A program made the translations under genes and the position numbers. From Sneathiella chungangensis (GTDB taxonomy: Bacteria; Pseudomonadota; Alphaproteobacteria; Sneathiellales; Sneathiellaceae), in contig NZ_WTVA01000001.1 in the NCBI RefSeq assembly GCF_009882935.1, forward strand, positions 1 through 64,000: DNA of 64,000 nt. Reading direction: 5' to 3'. Under the pieces are notes generated by a model that was not told where the DNA came from, made no database searches, and worked only from the letters and a program-made list of their open reading frames with translations. Numbering within the stretch: position 1 is the stretch's first letter; each line of letters starts with the position of its first letter. Below, one piece after another: positions 47,211-55,244 of the stretch.

Positions 47211-48785
47211 CTACCAGACGCCGAAATAGATTCCGCGCTTCTTGGCCGTATCGGTCCGCTCCTCGATGACGTCATGAGCCATTGTCGTGCGATTGCGCCG
47301 ATGGCGGAGCCAGTGGTTGAGCGTTTCCTCCATCTCATTGCGGATTTCCGCATGCAATTCGCTCGTGCCGAGATCGATCAGCTCATTCGGGTCTTTCTCA
47401 AGATCGAACAATTGCGGGCGGAACTGATCATAGGAGATATATTTCCACCGCTCCGTGCGGATCATATAGGCGCGGGTCTGATCGGGCGGCAGCTTCAGCG
47501 CGAGGCGGGCGCCGCGCCAGGCGTAATCGGCCTCGCTCACCGCAAAGTCCCGCCAGCCAGCCGGATTTTCTCCCCGCAACAGCGGCAGGAGGGACTTTCC
47601 TTCCAGAACATGCGGCTTGGCCTCCCCACCCAGGGCGTCCACGAAGGTCGGGATCAGGTCGATCGCCTCAGTCAGCGCATGAATGCGGCCGCCGCGCGTT
47701 GCGTCGCAGTCGCGGCTCGGATCGACAATAATCATCGGGATGCGGACGCTTTCCTCATGGAACATCTCCTTCTCGCCGAGCCAGTGATCGCCGAGATAAT
47801 CGCCATGATCGCTGGTGAACACGATAAGGGTATCGTCAAGCCGGCCCTGTTCCTCGAGGAAGGCCATCAGCCGGCCGATATGGTCATCAATCTCCGTGAT
47901 CAGGCCCATATAGGCCGGGATCACATGGCGGCGCTTTTCCTCGTCGGAGAAATTGACGCTTTCCTCATGGCCCATGAAGGCTTTGATCACCGGATGTGGA
48001 TCGGCTTTCTCCTTTTCCCCGCGATTGGCGGCGATCACGTCCTGCGGCGAATACATATTGTGATAGGGCGCGGGCGCGATATAGGGCCAATGCGGCTTGA
48101 TATAGCTGAGATGCAGACACCAGGGCGTGTCGCCAAGCTCCGCGATCTTGTCCATGGCGCGGTTGGTCATATAGGCGGTTTCCGAATGCGCCTTGTCGAT
48201 CCGGGCGGCGAGATGGGCGTTGCGCAGGTACCAACCGCTCGCCACCTCGCCCTTTTCGTCGATGCCGGAATTGGCGAAGCTGTGCCAGGGATTGTCGCCC
48301 TCATAGCCCTGCTCGCGCAGATAGTCATTATAGGCGAGATTGGGATCGACGAAGGCGTCCGGATGCAGGCCGTCATCGCGCTCCCACGGTTCGAACCCGC
48401 ATTCGGCGGCGAGGACGCCCTGAATGCTGCCCTTATCGATACCGAGCCGCTTCATTCCCGCAAGATCGGCCTGCATATGGGTCTTGCCGATGAGGCCGGT
48501 GGAAACGCCGAGCTCGCGCATATGATCGCCGACGGTCCGCTCACCGATTTTGAGCGGCACATTATTATAGGTCGCGCCATGCGACTGCACGTAACGCCCG
48601 GTGTAGAAGGACATCCGCGACGAGCCGCAGACCGGCGCCTGACAGAAGGCGTTGGTGAAGATCACGCCGCGCGCCGCCAGTGCGTCGATATTCGGCGTCT
48701 TGAGCGTCGGGTGACCGGTGCAGGCGAGGTAATCGGCGCGCAGCTGGTCGCACATGATGAAGAGGATGTTTTTTACGCGACTCAT
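47211..48785 (-). CDS. Sulfatase-like hydrolase, formylglycine-type with variant CGSSR core
   Basis: A 524-residue alkaline-phosphatase-superfamily enzyme. The metal-binding start is NILFIMCDQLRADYL, the nucleophile region is PVCGSSRMSFYTGRY with Cys53, and FTSDHGDYLGDHWL provides the second metal set. Sulfatases and phosphonate monoester hydrolases use CxPxR or CxAxR, recognised by the formylglycine-generating enzyme; here the third position is Ser. It has no signal peptide, so it acts in the cytoplasm. Substrate could be a sulfate ester or a phosphonate/phosphodiester. Confidence 0.88.
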   Translation of the reverse strand: MSRVKNILFIMCDQLRADYLACTGHPTLKTPNIDALAARGVIFTNAFCQAPVCGSSRMSFYTGRYVQSHGATYNNVPLKIGERTVGDHMRELGVSTGLIGKTHMQADLAGMKRLGIDKGSIQGVLAAECGFEPWERDDGLHPDAFVDPNLAYNDYLREQGYEGDNPWHSFANSGIDEKGEVASGWYLRNAHLAARIDKAHSETAYMTNRAMDKIAELGDTPWCLHLSYIKPHWPYIAPAPYHNMYSPQDVIAANRGEKEKADPHPVIKAFMGHEESVNFSDEEKRRHVIPAYMGLITEIDDHIGRLMAFLEEQGRLDDTLIVFTSDHGDYLGDHWLGEKEMFHEESVRIPMIIVDPSRDCDATRGGRIHALTEAIDLIPTFVDALGGEAKPHVLEGKSLLPLLRGENPAGWRDFAVSEADYAWRGARLALKLPPDQTRAYMIRTERWKYISYDQFRPQLFDLEKDPNELIDLGTSELHAEIRNEMEETLNHWLRHRRNRTTMAHDVIEERTDTAKKRGIYFGVW

Positions 48786-48825
48786 GGAATTCTGTTCTTA
48801 TTGTTGTTGTTGGTGGTAAGGGCGC

Positions 48826-49212
48826 CTAGAGCAGCGGATCGTCTAGCCGGTTCACAAAGAAGGAGATATATCCCTTGATGTCCAGCATCTCGCGGAACGG
48901 TTCCTCATAGGACCAGGCGATATTCTTCTCGGTGCCGAAGGTCCAGTAGCTGGCGATTCCCTTGTACGGGCAATAGGTGTCCTTGTCGGTCATATGCGCC
49001 TGCTTGAGCTGGACATCGGCGGGCGGGAAATAGACGACGGGCGGATAATTCCCCTCCCGCAGGACGATCGCCTGGTGGCTGCGGGCGATCTCGACACCCT
49101 CAAGCGTCGCGACAAACTCGCGATCGGGCTTTTCAAGGATAATCTGGTACTCGGGATTTTTGGCGAAACCGGGGGCGGCCTCGATCCCGGCCGTCTGTGA
49201 TTCTGTTTCCAT
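48826..49212 (-). CDS. DUF427 protein
   Basis: A 128-residue protein of the DUF427 family. Hallmarks are NPEYQIILEKPDREFVATLEGV near residue 20, YPPVVYFPPADV, and the core TYCPYKGIASYWTF (~76) with AWSYEEPF near 97. The family is a small beta barrel of unknown biochemical role. There are three consecutive ATGs; the third (49212) is best spaced from AAGGGAG. It precedes the sulfatase-like gene by ~40 bp and may be in its operon. Confidence 0.85.
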   Translation of the reverse strand: METESQTAGIEAAPGFAKNPEYQIILEKPDREFVATLEGVEIARSHQAIVLREGNYPPVVYFPPADVQLKQAHMTDKDTYCPYKGIASYWTFGTEKNIAWSYEEPFREMLDIKGYISFFVNRLDDPLL

Positions 49213-49277
49213 CATCATCTCCCTTTTCCGTAAAGTTCGGGATGGGTGTCCAGTATGACCACGCGCGGGCCTCGAGT

Positions 49278-49973
49278 TCAAGCAGCTTTTTTTACCATTG
49301 GACCGGCGAGGTCATGGGGTGCCGCTAGGGTCATTTTTTCGGCCGTGAAAGGGTGAATGAATTCAAGGCGTTCCGCGTGAAGTTGCAGGCGGGCCGCGCG
49401 CCGCCGGTTTTCCGCGTCCGCATAAAAACGATCGCCAAGGATCGGATGGCCGATGGCGGCGCAATGCAGGCGAAGCTGATGGGTACGCCCGGTCTCGGGG
49501 TTGAGCGCGAGCAGGCTGGCATTGTCGCGCCGGTCGAGAACCCGCCAGCGGGTGAGGGCGGGCTTGCCGTTTTCCAAATCGATCTTCTGAAGCGGCCGGT
49601 TCGGCCAGTCGACCATCAGCGGCAGATCGATCTCGCCGTCCTCTTCCAAAGGCCCGCCCGCGACCCAGGCGAGATAACGTTTTTCGACGGCCCGCCGCTG
49701 AAAGAGGAGGCTGAGCTGCCGGTGCGCCGCCGCGCCCTTGCCAAAGAGCAGCAGGCCGGAGGTATCCATATCGAGCCGGTGGACCGTGCGGGCGTTGCGG
49801 TCATGGGCCTTCGCCCGCGCCTCCGCGCAGTCCTGAAGATGCGCCTCGCGTCCCGGCACCGACAGCAGCCCACTCGGCTTGTTGACGGCGATCAGGAACT
49901 CATCTTCGAAAAGGATATCGCGCGGGCGGGGCGCGGGCGGGTCGTAGGCGAGATCTGCCGGGCGATCAAGCAT
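49278..49973 (-). CDS. RluA-family pseudouridine synthase
   Basis: A 231-residue RNA-modifying enzyme of the RluA type. The catalytic Asp is in the motif TVHRLDMDTSGLLLF (~64-78). LLSVPGRE near 36 and RTHQLRLHCAAIGHPILGD near 163 are family-typical. It lacks an S4 domain, as in RluA, which modifies 23S rRNA and some tRNAs. It overlaps the sugE stop by 8 bp, so expression may follow the guanidine-II riboswitch of the upstream exporter gene. Confidence 0.88.
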   Translation of the reverse strand: MLDRPADLAYDPPAPRPRDILFEDEFLIAVNKPSGLLSVPGREAHLQDCAEARAKAHDRNARTVHRLDMDTSGLLLFGKGAAAHRQLSLLFQRRAVEKRYLAWVAGGPLEEDGEIDLPLMVDWPNRPLQKIDLENGKPALTRWRVLDRRDNASLLALNPETGRTHQLRLHCAAIGHPILGDRFYADAENRRRAARLQLHAERLEFIHPFTAEKMTLAAPHDLAGPMVKKAA

Positions 49974-50286
49974 CGCTCGAGAGTTTCATCAGCACGAGGC
50001 CGGAGACGATCAGTGCTGCCGCGCCTAAGCGCATCGGGTTCGCCGCCTCGCCAAGGATCATGATGCCGACAAGAAACGCCCCGACGGCGCCGATGCCGGT
50101 CCAGACCGTATAGGCGGTGCCGAGCGGCAGGGAGCGCATGGCGAGTGCCAGCAGCGCGAAACTCGCGATCATGGTGACGAGGGTGACGATGGACGGGGTG
50201 AGGCGGGAGAAGCCCTCGGATTGCTTCATGGAATAAGCCCAGATCACTTCGAGGATCCCGGCGGCGACAACATAAATCCAGGCCAT
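49966..50286 (-). CDS. sugE: SMR-family guanidinium exporter (Gdx/SugE type)
   Basis: A 106-residue four-helix SMR protein that exchanges guanidinium for protons as an antiparallel homodimer. The coupling Glu is in GILEVIWAYSMKQSEGFS, and the Gdx-type run FSRLTPSIVTLVTMIAS, GTAYTVWTGIGAVGAFLVG and ANPMRLGAAALIVSG distinguish it from EmrE-type multidrug pumps. A guanidine-II riboswitch precedes it, giving independent support. GGAG lies 8 bp before the ATG. The stop overlaps the pseudouridine synthase start. Confidence 0.95.
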   Translation of the reverse strand: MAWIYVVAAGILEVIWAYSMKQSEGFSRLTPSIVTLVTMIASFALLALAMRSLPLGTAYTVWTGIGAVGAFLVGIMILGEAANPMRLGAAALIVSGLVLMKLSSDA

Positions 50287-50305
50287 TTCATGGCTCCTTC
50301 AAATG

Positions 50306-50349
50306 GCCGGGTCGTCCCGGAAATCACACTCATGAGAGGGTCGTCCCTT
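50306..50349 (-). promoter_or_regulatory. Guanidine-II riboswitch (mini-ykkC)
   Basis: Reading on the minus strand there are two hairpins with the ACGA loop: first AGGG-ACGA-CCCT (50348-50337), second CCGGG-ACGA-CCCGG (50320-50307), separated by about 16 bases. Two short G+C-rich stems with ACGR tetraloops define guanidine-II riboswitches, and the next gene is a SugE/Gdx exporter whose ribosome-binding site follows by about 8 bases. Ligand binding would keep that site accessible, raising export. Confidence 0.93.
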
Positions 50350-50357
50350 TCCCCGCC

Positions 50358-50386
50358 TAGATAATATATGCGGTGCGCCGGTGCAA
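50358..50386 (-). promoter_or_regulatory. Promoter of the guanidine-II riboswitch transcript
   Basis: On the minus strand -35 TTGCAC (50386-50381) and -10 TATCTA (50363-50358) are separated by 17 bp. Transcription should start near 50351, within two bases of the first riboswitch stem. This fits a short leader made for the riboswitch alone. Confidence 0.7.
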
Positions 50387-50405
50387 GGGGAATTGGCGGC
50401 GATGC

Positions 50406-51089
50406 TCAGCCGCGCTCCAGCATCACCGCATTGACCTTCGTGCGCGTGCGGAAACCGAGATTCTCATAGACGCGGATGGCGCGGGTATTGGTGGCGAACA
50501 CCTGCAAATAGGGCTGCTCCCCGCGCGCCATGATCTGCTCCGCCACCTTCACGCAGAGCGCATGGGCGAGGCCGCGGCCGAGGTAATCGGGATGGGTGCA
50601 GACGCCGCTTATCTCGCTATAGCCCGGATGCTTGAACCGTTCTCCCGCCATGGCGATGAGCTTGCCGTCCTCCTTCACGCCCCAGAAATCGCCAAGAAGG
50701 CGGGTATCGCGAAGATACGGTCCGGGCTTGGTCAGCGTCGCGAGATTGAGCATATCTTCCGCGTCCGCCTCGGTCAGCCGTATAATTTCAGGCGCGCTCC
50801 TTGCCAGGGCTTTCAGATTTTCCAGCACCATCTGGCAGCCTTCCGCGGCTTTGGCGGCGCGGACCCCGTCCGGCAGGACCACCGGCGCCACCTGGATCAG
50901 GAAGAGATTCCCGTCCTCCGGCATCAGGCGGGCGAGCGCGGCGAGGCTGTCCGCGCTCTCATCCCGGACGCCCGCGAAGATACTGACGTTTGGCGTGAAG
51001 CGGCGGGCGCCGCCGTCGCCGATGGCGAAGGGGCCATGCGCCGTGGTGAGCGAGTTCCAGATCGGCCGATCGAGAATATGGTCATTCAT
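50406..51089 (-). CDS. GNAT-family N-acetyltransferase (FR47-like)
   Basis: A 227-residue cytoplasmic acyltransferase. The C-terminal GNAT domain (~120-225) has the acetyl-CoA motif A region CTHPDYLGRGLAHALCVKV and motif B NTRAIRVYENLGFRTR. The N-terminal half (~1-110) is less conserved. I chose the ATG at 51089 since AAGGAGGG lies 8 bp ahead and the upstream open frame is an alternate-frame copy of the MarR gene. It overlaps the MarR gene end by 8 bp. Substrate unknown. Confidence 0.85.
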   Translation of the reverse strand: MNDHILDRPIWNSLTTAHGPFAIGDGGARRFTPNVSIFAGVRDESADSLAALARLMPEDGNLFLIQVAPVVLPDGVRAAKAAEGCQMVLENLKALARSAPEIIRLTEADAEDMLNLATLTKPGPYLRDTRLLGDFWGVKEDGKLIAMAGERFKHPGYSEISGVCTHPDYLGRGLAHALCVKVAEQIMARGEQPYLQVFATNTRAIRVYENLGFRTRTKVNAVMLERG

Positions 51090-51582
51090 TGGTATTGCCC
51101 TCCTTCGTTTCCATGACACGGCTATAGAGCGATTTTTCCTGCAGGCGGGTCTCGAGCGCGTCGAGCTGATCGAGGAGCGGGCCGTCCGTGTCGGCGCAGA
51201 TATCGGCAAGATGCGTCTCGATCAGCGGCCAGATGGTTTGGCGTCCGTCGGCGACCAAAGTGCGGCCTTTCTCCGTTAGCTCGACACGTCTTTTCCGTTG
51301 ATCGCGCGATCCACGCCGGACGGTGACGACACCCTGTTTGGCGAGCTGGCCGACGCTGCGCGTGACGCCGGGCTGACTGACACCGAGCGCGGCGGCGAGA
51401 TCGCCGATGGTCATCGGGCCCATCTCGTCGAGCGCGGCGAGAAGAGGATATTGCCCCGTCTGCACCGCGAGTCCCGCCGCGTCTATCAATTGCTGGACAT
51501 CCGCCTGAAGCCGGTCCCCGATGCGCTTGAACCGGGTGCCGAGAGTGAGATAGCCCTTGCCGCGAACAAAATCCTCAACCAT
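51082..51582 (-). CDS. MarR-family transcriptional regulator
   Basis: A 166-residue dimeric winged-helix protein. The recognition region MTIGDLAAALGVSQPGVTRSVGQL is near residues 57-80, and the wing is VRRGSRDQRKRRVELTEKG. I chose the ATG at 51582 because the extended frame begins with TTG and GGGAAAGG lies ahead of the ATG. It is co-translated with the GNAT acetyltransferase gene and most likely regulates that operon. Ligand unknown. Confidence 0.88.
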   Translation of the reverse strand: MVEDFVRGKGYLTLGTRFKRIGDRLQADVQQLIDAAGLAVQTGQYPLLAALDEMGPMTIGDLAAALGVSQPGVTRSVGQLAKQGVVTVRRGSRDQRKRRVELTEKGRTLVADGRQTIWPLIETHLADICADTDGPLLDQLDALETRLQEKSLYSRVMETKEGNTNE

Positions 51583-51718
51583 TGCCTTTCCCGATTTTGC
51601 CAAATTCAGCGCATAATATATAACAGGTTATATAAACCGTCAATATCCTGAAATAGGGGAGGGACGGGACAGCCGCAAGGCGGTTCACTGCGGGCGGGGT
51701 CTGTGGTAGTCTCTTTCC

Positions 51719-52612
51719 ATGGAGGATACCTTCGCATCGCTGGCAAGACTGGAGCTGGACGGCGTTTCCCTTGCCTATGACGACAGCGGGACGGGCGCGC
51801 CGGTCGTTCTCGTGCATGGCGGGGCGTCGGATATCCGCACCTGGTCGGGGCAGGTCCCGGCTTTGTCGCCGCATTTCCGCGTGATCAGCTACAGCCGCCG
51901 CTACGCCCGGCCCAATGCGCCCTTACTCGATGGCGCCGACGATCCCATCGACGTTCATATCGAGGACCTCGCGCGCCTGCTGGACAGGCTGGACGCCAGC
52001 CCCGCGCATCTGGTCGGGCATTCCTGGGGCGGGCTGATCGTTTTGTTACTGGCGCTGCGGCAGCCCGAAAGGCTCCGCTCCATGACCCTGATCGAGCCGC
52101 CGGTCCTGCCGCTCTTTACCGATGTGCCGCCGAAGCTGTCGCAGCTCCTGCCGCTTCTGATCAGCGACCCGCGCACCGCCATTGCCATCCTCAAATTCGG
52201 CCTCGGTGTCATGGCCCCGGTCGAGCGGGCGTTCCGGCGCGGGGACGACAAAAAAGCCATAGAGATATTCGGCAAGGGCGTGCTGGGGCCGGAAAAATTT
52301 GCCGGGCTGTCCGACGCGCGCTATGCGCAAGTCTGGGACAACCGCGCCACCGATAAGGCGCAGATGCTCGGGCAGAATTTCCCAAGCCTGGACGCGGACG
52401 CAATAAAACGCCTGAACATCCCGACCCTGCTGCTGGCGGGGGCGGAGAGCCCGCCGCTCTTTCACCGGCTATGCGAGGCCCTTGGCGATCTGCTACCCGA
52501 GGCCGAACTTCATGTCTTGCCCGGCGCCTCCCATATCGTGCAGGAGGACGCGCGGGAAGAGATGAATGCCCGGCTGCTCGATTTCCTCAGTCGGCAAGCA
52601 GGTCGCGGCTGA
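51719..52612 (+). CDS. Alpha/beta hydrolase
   Basis: A 297-residue serine hydrolase. HGG in LVHGGASDIRTW forms the oxyanion hole, the nucleophile is in LVGHSWGGLI (~101), and the His is in LPGASHIVQED (~270). No signal peptide. It is divergent from the MarR gene by about 135 bp and overlaps the acyl-CoA dehydrogenase gene convergently by 26 bp. Substrate is not indicated; it may be an ester, epoxide or haloalkane. Confidence 0.88.
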   Translation: MEDTFASLARLELDGVSLAYDDSGTGAPVVLVHGGASDIRTWSGQVPALSPHFRVISYSRRYARPNAPLLDGADDPIDVHIEDLARLLDRLDASPAHLVGHSWGGLIVLLLALRQPERLRSMTLIEPPVLPLFTDVPPKLSQLLPLLISDPRTAIAILKFGLGVMAPVERAFRRGDDKKAIEIFGKGVLGPEKFAGLSDARYAQVWDNRATDKAQMLGQNFPSLDADAIKRLNIPTLLLAGAESPPLFHRLCEALGDLLPEAELHVLPGASHIVQEDAREEMNARLLDFLSRQAGRG

Positions 52613-53729
52613 TAATTTCCTTCATGATCTCGGTGGTGCCGCCGGCGATGCGGGCCATGCGGTTATCGGCCCAGGCGCGGCAGATGGGATATTCCCACAT
52701 ATAGCCATAACCGCCGTGGAGCTGCACGCAGTCATCGAGAACCTCCCAGAGAACCTCCGTCGATTGCATCTTGGCCATGGCGGCGGTAACGGAATCGAGC
52801 TCGCCCTTCAGATGCGCGGCAATGCAGCGATCGACAAAGGCGCGCATCATCACCGCCTTCGACTTGATCTCGGCGAGCTTGAAGCGGGTGTTCTGGAAAT
52901 CCGCGATGCTCTGGCCGAACGCCTTGCGTTCCTTGGTGTATTCAACGGTCCAGTCCAGCGCCGTCTCGATACTGGTGGCGGAGCGCACGGCGATGACCAG
53001 CCGCTCCTGCGGGAGTTGCTGCATAAGCTGCTTGAAGCCGCGCCCTTCGACGCCCAGCAGGTTCGATTTCGGCACCCGCACGTCGTTGAAGAAGAGTTCG
53101 GACGTGTCCTGCGCCTTGTAGCCTGCTTTCTCAAGGTTACGACCGCGCGAGAACCCTTCCCGGTCGCCCTCGACCAGCACCAGCGAAACCCCCTTACCGC
53201 CCGCAGAAGGGTCCGTCTTGCAGGCAAGCACGACAAGATCGGCAAGCTGGCCATTGCTGATAAAGACCTTCTGGCCGTTGATCACATAGTCATCGCCATC
53301 GGCAATGGCGGTGGTGCGGATATTCTGCAAATCCGACCCCGCGCCGGGCTCGCTCATGGCGACGGCCGCAATGGCTTCGCCCTTCACCAGCTTGGGCAGC
53401 CAGTGCTTTTTTTGCTCCTCCGTGCCATAGGCGGTGATATAGGGGGCGACAATCTCCGAATGCAGATGAAACGACGGGCCGCTGGTTCCGGCGCGCGCAA
53501 GTTCCTCAAGGAAGATCGCGCCAAACAGGAAATCACCGCCCGCGCCGCCATATTCCTCCGGCACCGAACAGCAGAGAAATCCACCTTCGCCGGCCTCGCG
53601 CCAGACCTCCCGGCTGACCTGGCCGTCTTTTTCCCACTGGGCGTGGAAGGGGACAATCCGCTCCTCGACGAAGCGGCGGGCGGAGGCCCGGAATAGCTCA
53701 TGTTCTTCACTGAATAGGTCGCGCTGCAT
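52587..53729 (-). CDS. Acyl-CoA dehydrogenase
   Basis: A 380-residue FAD enzyme introducing a double bond into an acyl-CoA. Recognisable are the FAD-proximal VAMSEPGAGSDLQNIRTTA (~122), the substrate-pocket YKAQDTSELFFNDVRVP (~206), the helix VQLHGGYGYMWEYPICRAWAD and closing AGGTTEIMKEIISRDLL. An acyl chain preference is not determined. It is the only beta-oxidation enzyme here and could act downstream of one of the window's acyl-CoA ligases. It lies convergent to the alpha/beta hydrolase gene, with a 26-bp overlap. Confidence 0.93.
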   Translation of the reverse strand: MQRDLFSEEHELFRASARRFVEERIVPFHAQWEKDGQVSREVWREAGEGGFLCCSVPEEYGGAGGDFLFGAIFLEELARAGTSGPSFHLHSEIVAPYITAYGTEEQKKHWLPKLVKGEAIAAVAMSEPGAGSDLQNIRTTAIADGDDYVINGQKVFISNGQLADLVVLACKTDPSAGGKGVSLVLVEGDREGFSRGRNLEKAGYKAQDTSELFFNDVRVPKSNLLGVEGRGFKQLMQQLPQERLVIAVRSATSIETALDWTVEYTKERKAFGQSIADFQNTRFKLAEIKSKAVMMRAFVDRCIAAHLKGELDSVTAAMAKMQSTEVLWEVLDDCVQLHGGYGYMWEYPICRAWADNRMARIAGGTTEIMKEIISRDLLAD

Positions 53730-53872
53730 GGGGTTTCCCCTTGTTCTTGTTATTTTTTCCCGATTGCCCCGTTATACCCCCGCGCCGCGGCAAAGTAAAT
53801 TCCCGCCATCGCCGCCCCGCGACGACCGCAATGCGGGTCGCTACCGCAAATTGCCGTGGTTAACATCTATGG

Positions 53873-53887
53873 TTAATTTATATTTAA
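53873..53887. promoter_or_regulatory. Candidate CtrA box (TTAA-N7-TTAA)
   Basis: TTAATTTATATTTAA fits the spacing rule but lies in an A+T-rich stretch, where chance matches are likelier. It is about 103 bp upstream of the VPLPA-CTERM gene. Confidence 0.3.
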
Positions 53888-53989
53888 AATCAAATAATTG
53901 ACAGTTGTATAAAATTTGTCATAAAACAAGGGCATGCTGGGAATCGATAAAGATTCGTTTGTTCATTCAATCATGACGTGGGGGTTTTC

Positions 53990-54610
53990 ATGAAAAAATT
54001 ACTCGGACTGGCATTGCTCGGCAGCCTGGTGTTCGCAGGCGCCGCCGACGCGGCCTTCTACCGCGTCGATTTCAGCGGCGCCGTTATTTCTAATGGTTCT
54101 GTAAGTGGGAGCTATGATGGTTATTTCACTTATGACACGGATGGCCTTAATTTGGATGGATCAAATGGGACTGCTGCGACACCCGATGGTGCAGATGATC
54201 TTCCCAGCGCGGGTTTTGAATCAGAATTGCTTTTCAACTATAGTTTTCCAGGCGTAGGCGGAAGCTTCGATGAGAACAGTGGTGGTGTTGGATACTTATC
54301 CTTCTCTTCTGGTAAATTAATCAATTGGTTCATTGGGGGCAACACAAGGAGCCTTAATACAGTTTTCTTGGGTGGCCCTAACAATGATTCCTTTGACCTC
54401 GGTCTTTGCGGGAACTGTTCGAACTTCTCAGGTTACCTTGCCACACTGAATTATGACGAAGTTCCTCTTACTTTTCCCAATTGGCAAGTAACCGAAATCT
54501 CGGCTGTGCCTTTGCCCGCTGCGGTCTGGGCCTTTGGCGCCGGATTGCTTGGCCTGCTCGGGCTGAAGCGGCGGCGGAAGATGAAGATGCTGCGCACGGC
54601 GACGGCCTGA
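53990..54610 (+). CDS. VPLPA-CTERM sorted extracellular protein
   Basis: A 206-residue exported protein. A Sec signal peptide (residues 1-~20, ending ADAA) leads a low-complexity, Gly/Asn/Ser-rich beta-type domain. The C-terminal sorting signal is VPLPAAVWAFGAG, a membrane segment and basic KRRRK. VPLPA-CTERM tails are processed by an exosortase-type system and are tied to exopolysaccharide. One Cys pair LCGNC could be a disulfide or metal site. The signal and tail are G+C-rich but the middle (~54090-54480) is A+T-rich, giving a mosaic look. GTGGGGG precedes the ATG at 53990. Ligand unknown. Confidence 0.9.
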   Translation: MKKLLGLALLGSLVFAGAADAAFYRVDFSGAVISNGSVSGSYDGYFTYDTDGLNLDGSNGTAATPDGADDLPSAGFESELLFNYSFPGVGGSFDENSGGVGYLSFSSGKLINWFIGGNTRSLNTVFLGGPNNDSFDLGLCGNCSNFSGYLATLNYDEVPLTFPNWQVTEISAVPLPAAVWAFGAGLLGLLGLKRRRKMKMLRTATA

Positions 54611-54630
54611 TCGCTCTCCTCCTCAACTCA

Positions 54631-54657
54631 AAACCCGGCCCCGCGCCGGGTTTTTTT
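54631..54657 (+). terminator. Strong Rho-independent terminator
   Basis: A 9-bp stem AAACCCGGC / GCCGGGTTT with loop CCCGC and a T run follows the VPLPA-CTERM gene by about 20 bp. Its sequence resembles that of the terminator after tRNA-fMet. Confidence 0.88.
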
Positions 54658-55244
54658 ACGCCTCGGCAGGGTGGGCACCGCGACAGGCCGGGGAGGGGCG
54701 ATGACGATCGTGAGTTGACTTGCGGTGAATTTCTTCTACTTTTGTCGGAAGGCGAGCGCAAAAGGGCCGGGGATCCGCCGGCACCGCCGCGACAGCGGAG
54801 CGCGAGGGAAGGCCGCGCGAGAAGTAACCACAGTAATAAATCAGTAAAAAATCCTTATATTACTTCGACAGTTTTACGTAAAATAATCCTTCTTGGTAAA
54901 AGTAAAATATCTGTTCAGTTTTGTAAGTATAACTATATCATTCCTGCTGTTTTTACGTGTTTTCACTATATTTAAGCACCATTTTTTAATAATGATTTCA
55001 TATCGGTATCAGGCAAATAATATTTTTGTCTATGTCCATTGACGAGGCCGGTTCGGTTTCACTATGCTGGGGACCAACTCAGGCAAAAATGATTGAAATC
55101 GCGACATTATTTGCGTCGAAGAGGAAAATTATGGTCGCAAAATGAACAAAAAGGCTTCTGAAAAAATGTGAAAATCGCAGAATCCGGACATCTATTAAAA
55201 CGTAACTGCAAATTGAAAATTAATCGGATAGGGAGATAAGCAAT
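54658..55244. other. Long intergenic region before the Dpp-type operon
   Basis: About 587 bp. The first ~150 bp are G+C-rich without a credible gene; the rest is strongly A+T-rich. The only open frames extend from the VPLPA gene in another frame. A sigma-70-type promoter candidate is at 55039-55067. I saw no riboswitch. Confidence 0.6.
55039..55067 (+). promoter_or_regulatory. Candidate promoter of the Dpp-type operon
   Basis: TTGACG (55039-55044) and CTATGC (55062-55067) are separated by 17 bp. The -10 is weak. The leader to the first gene would be about 170 nt. Confidence 0.4.

Noticed and set aside
54481-54975. Plus-strand frame overlapping the VPLPA-CTERM gene end
   Set aside because: It runs through a strong terminator into A+T-rich intergenic DNA and has no protein-like composition.
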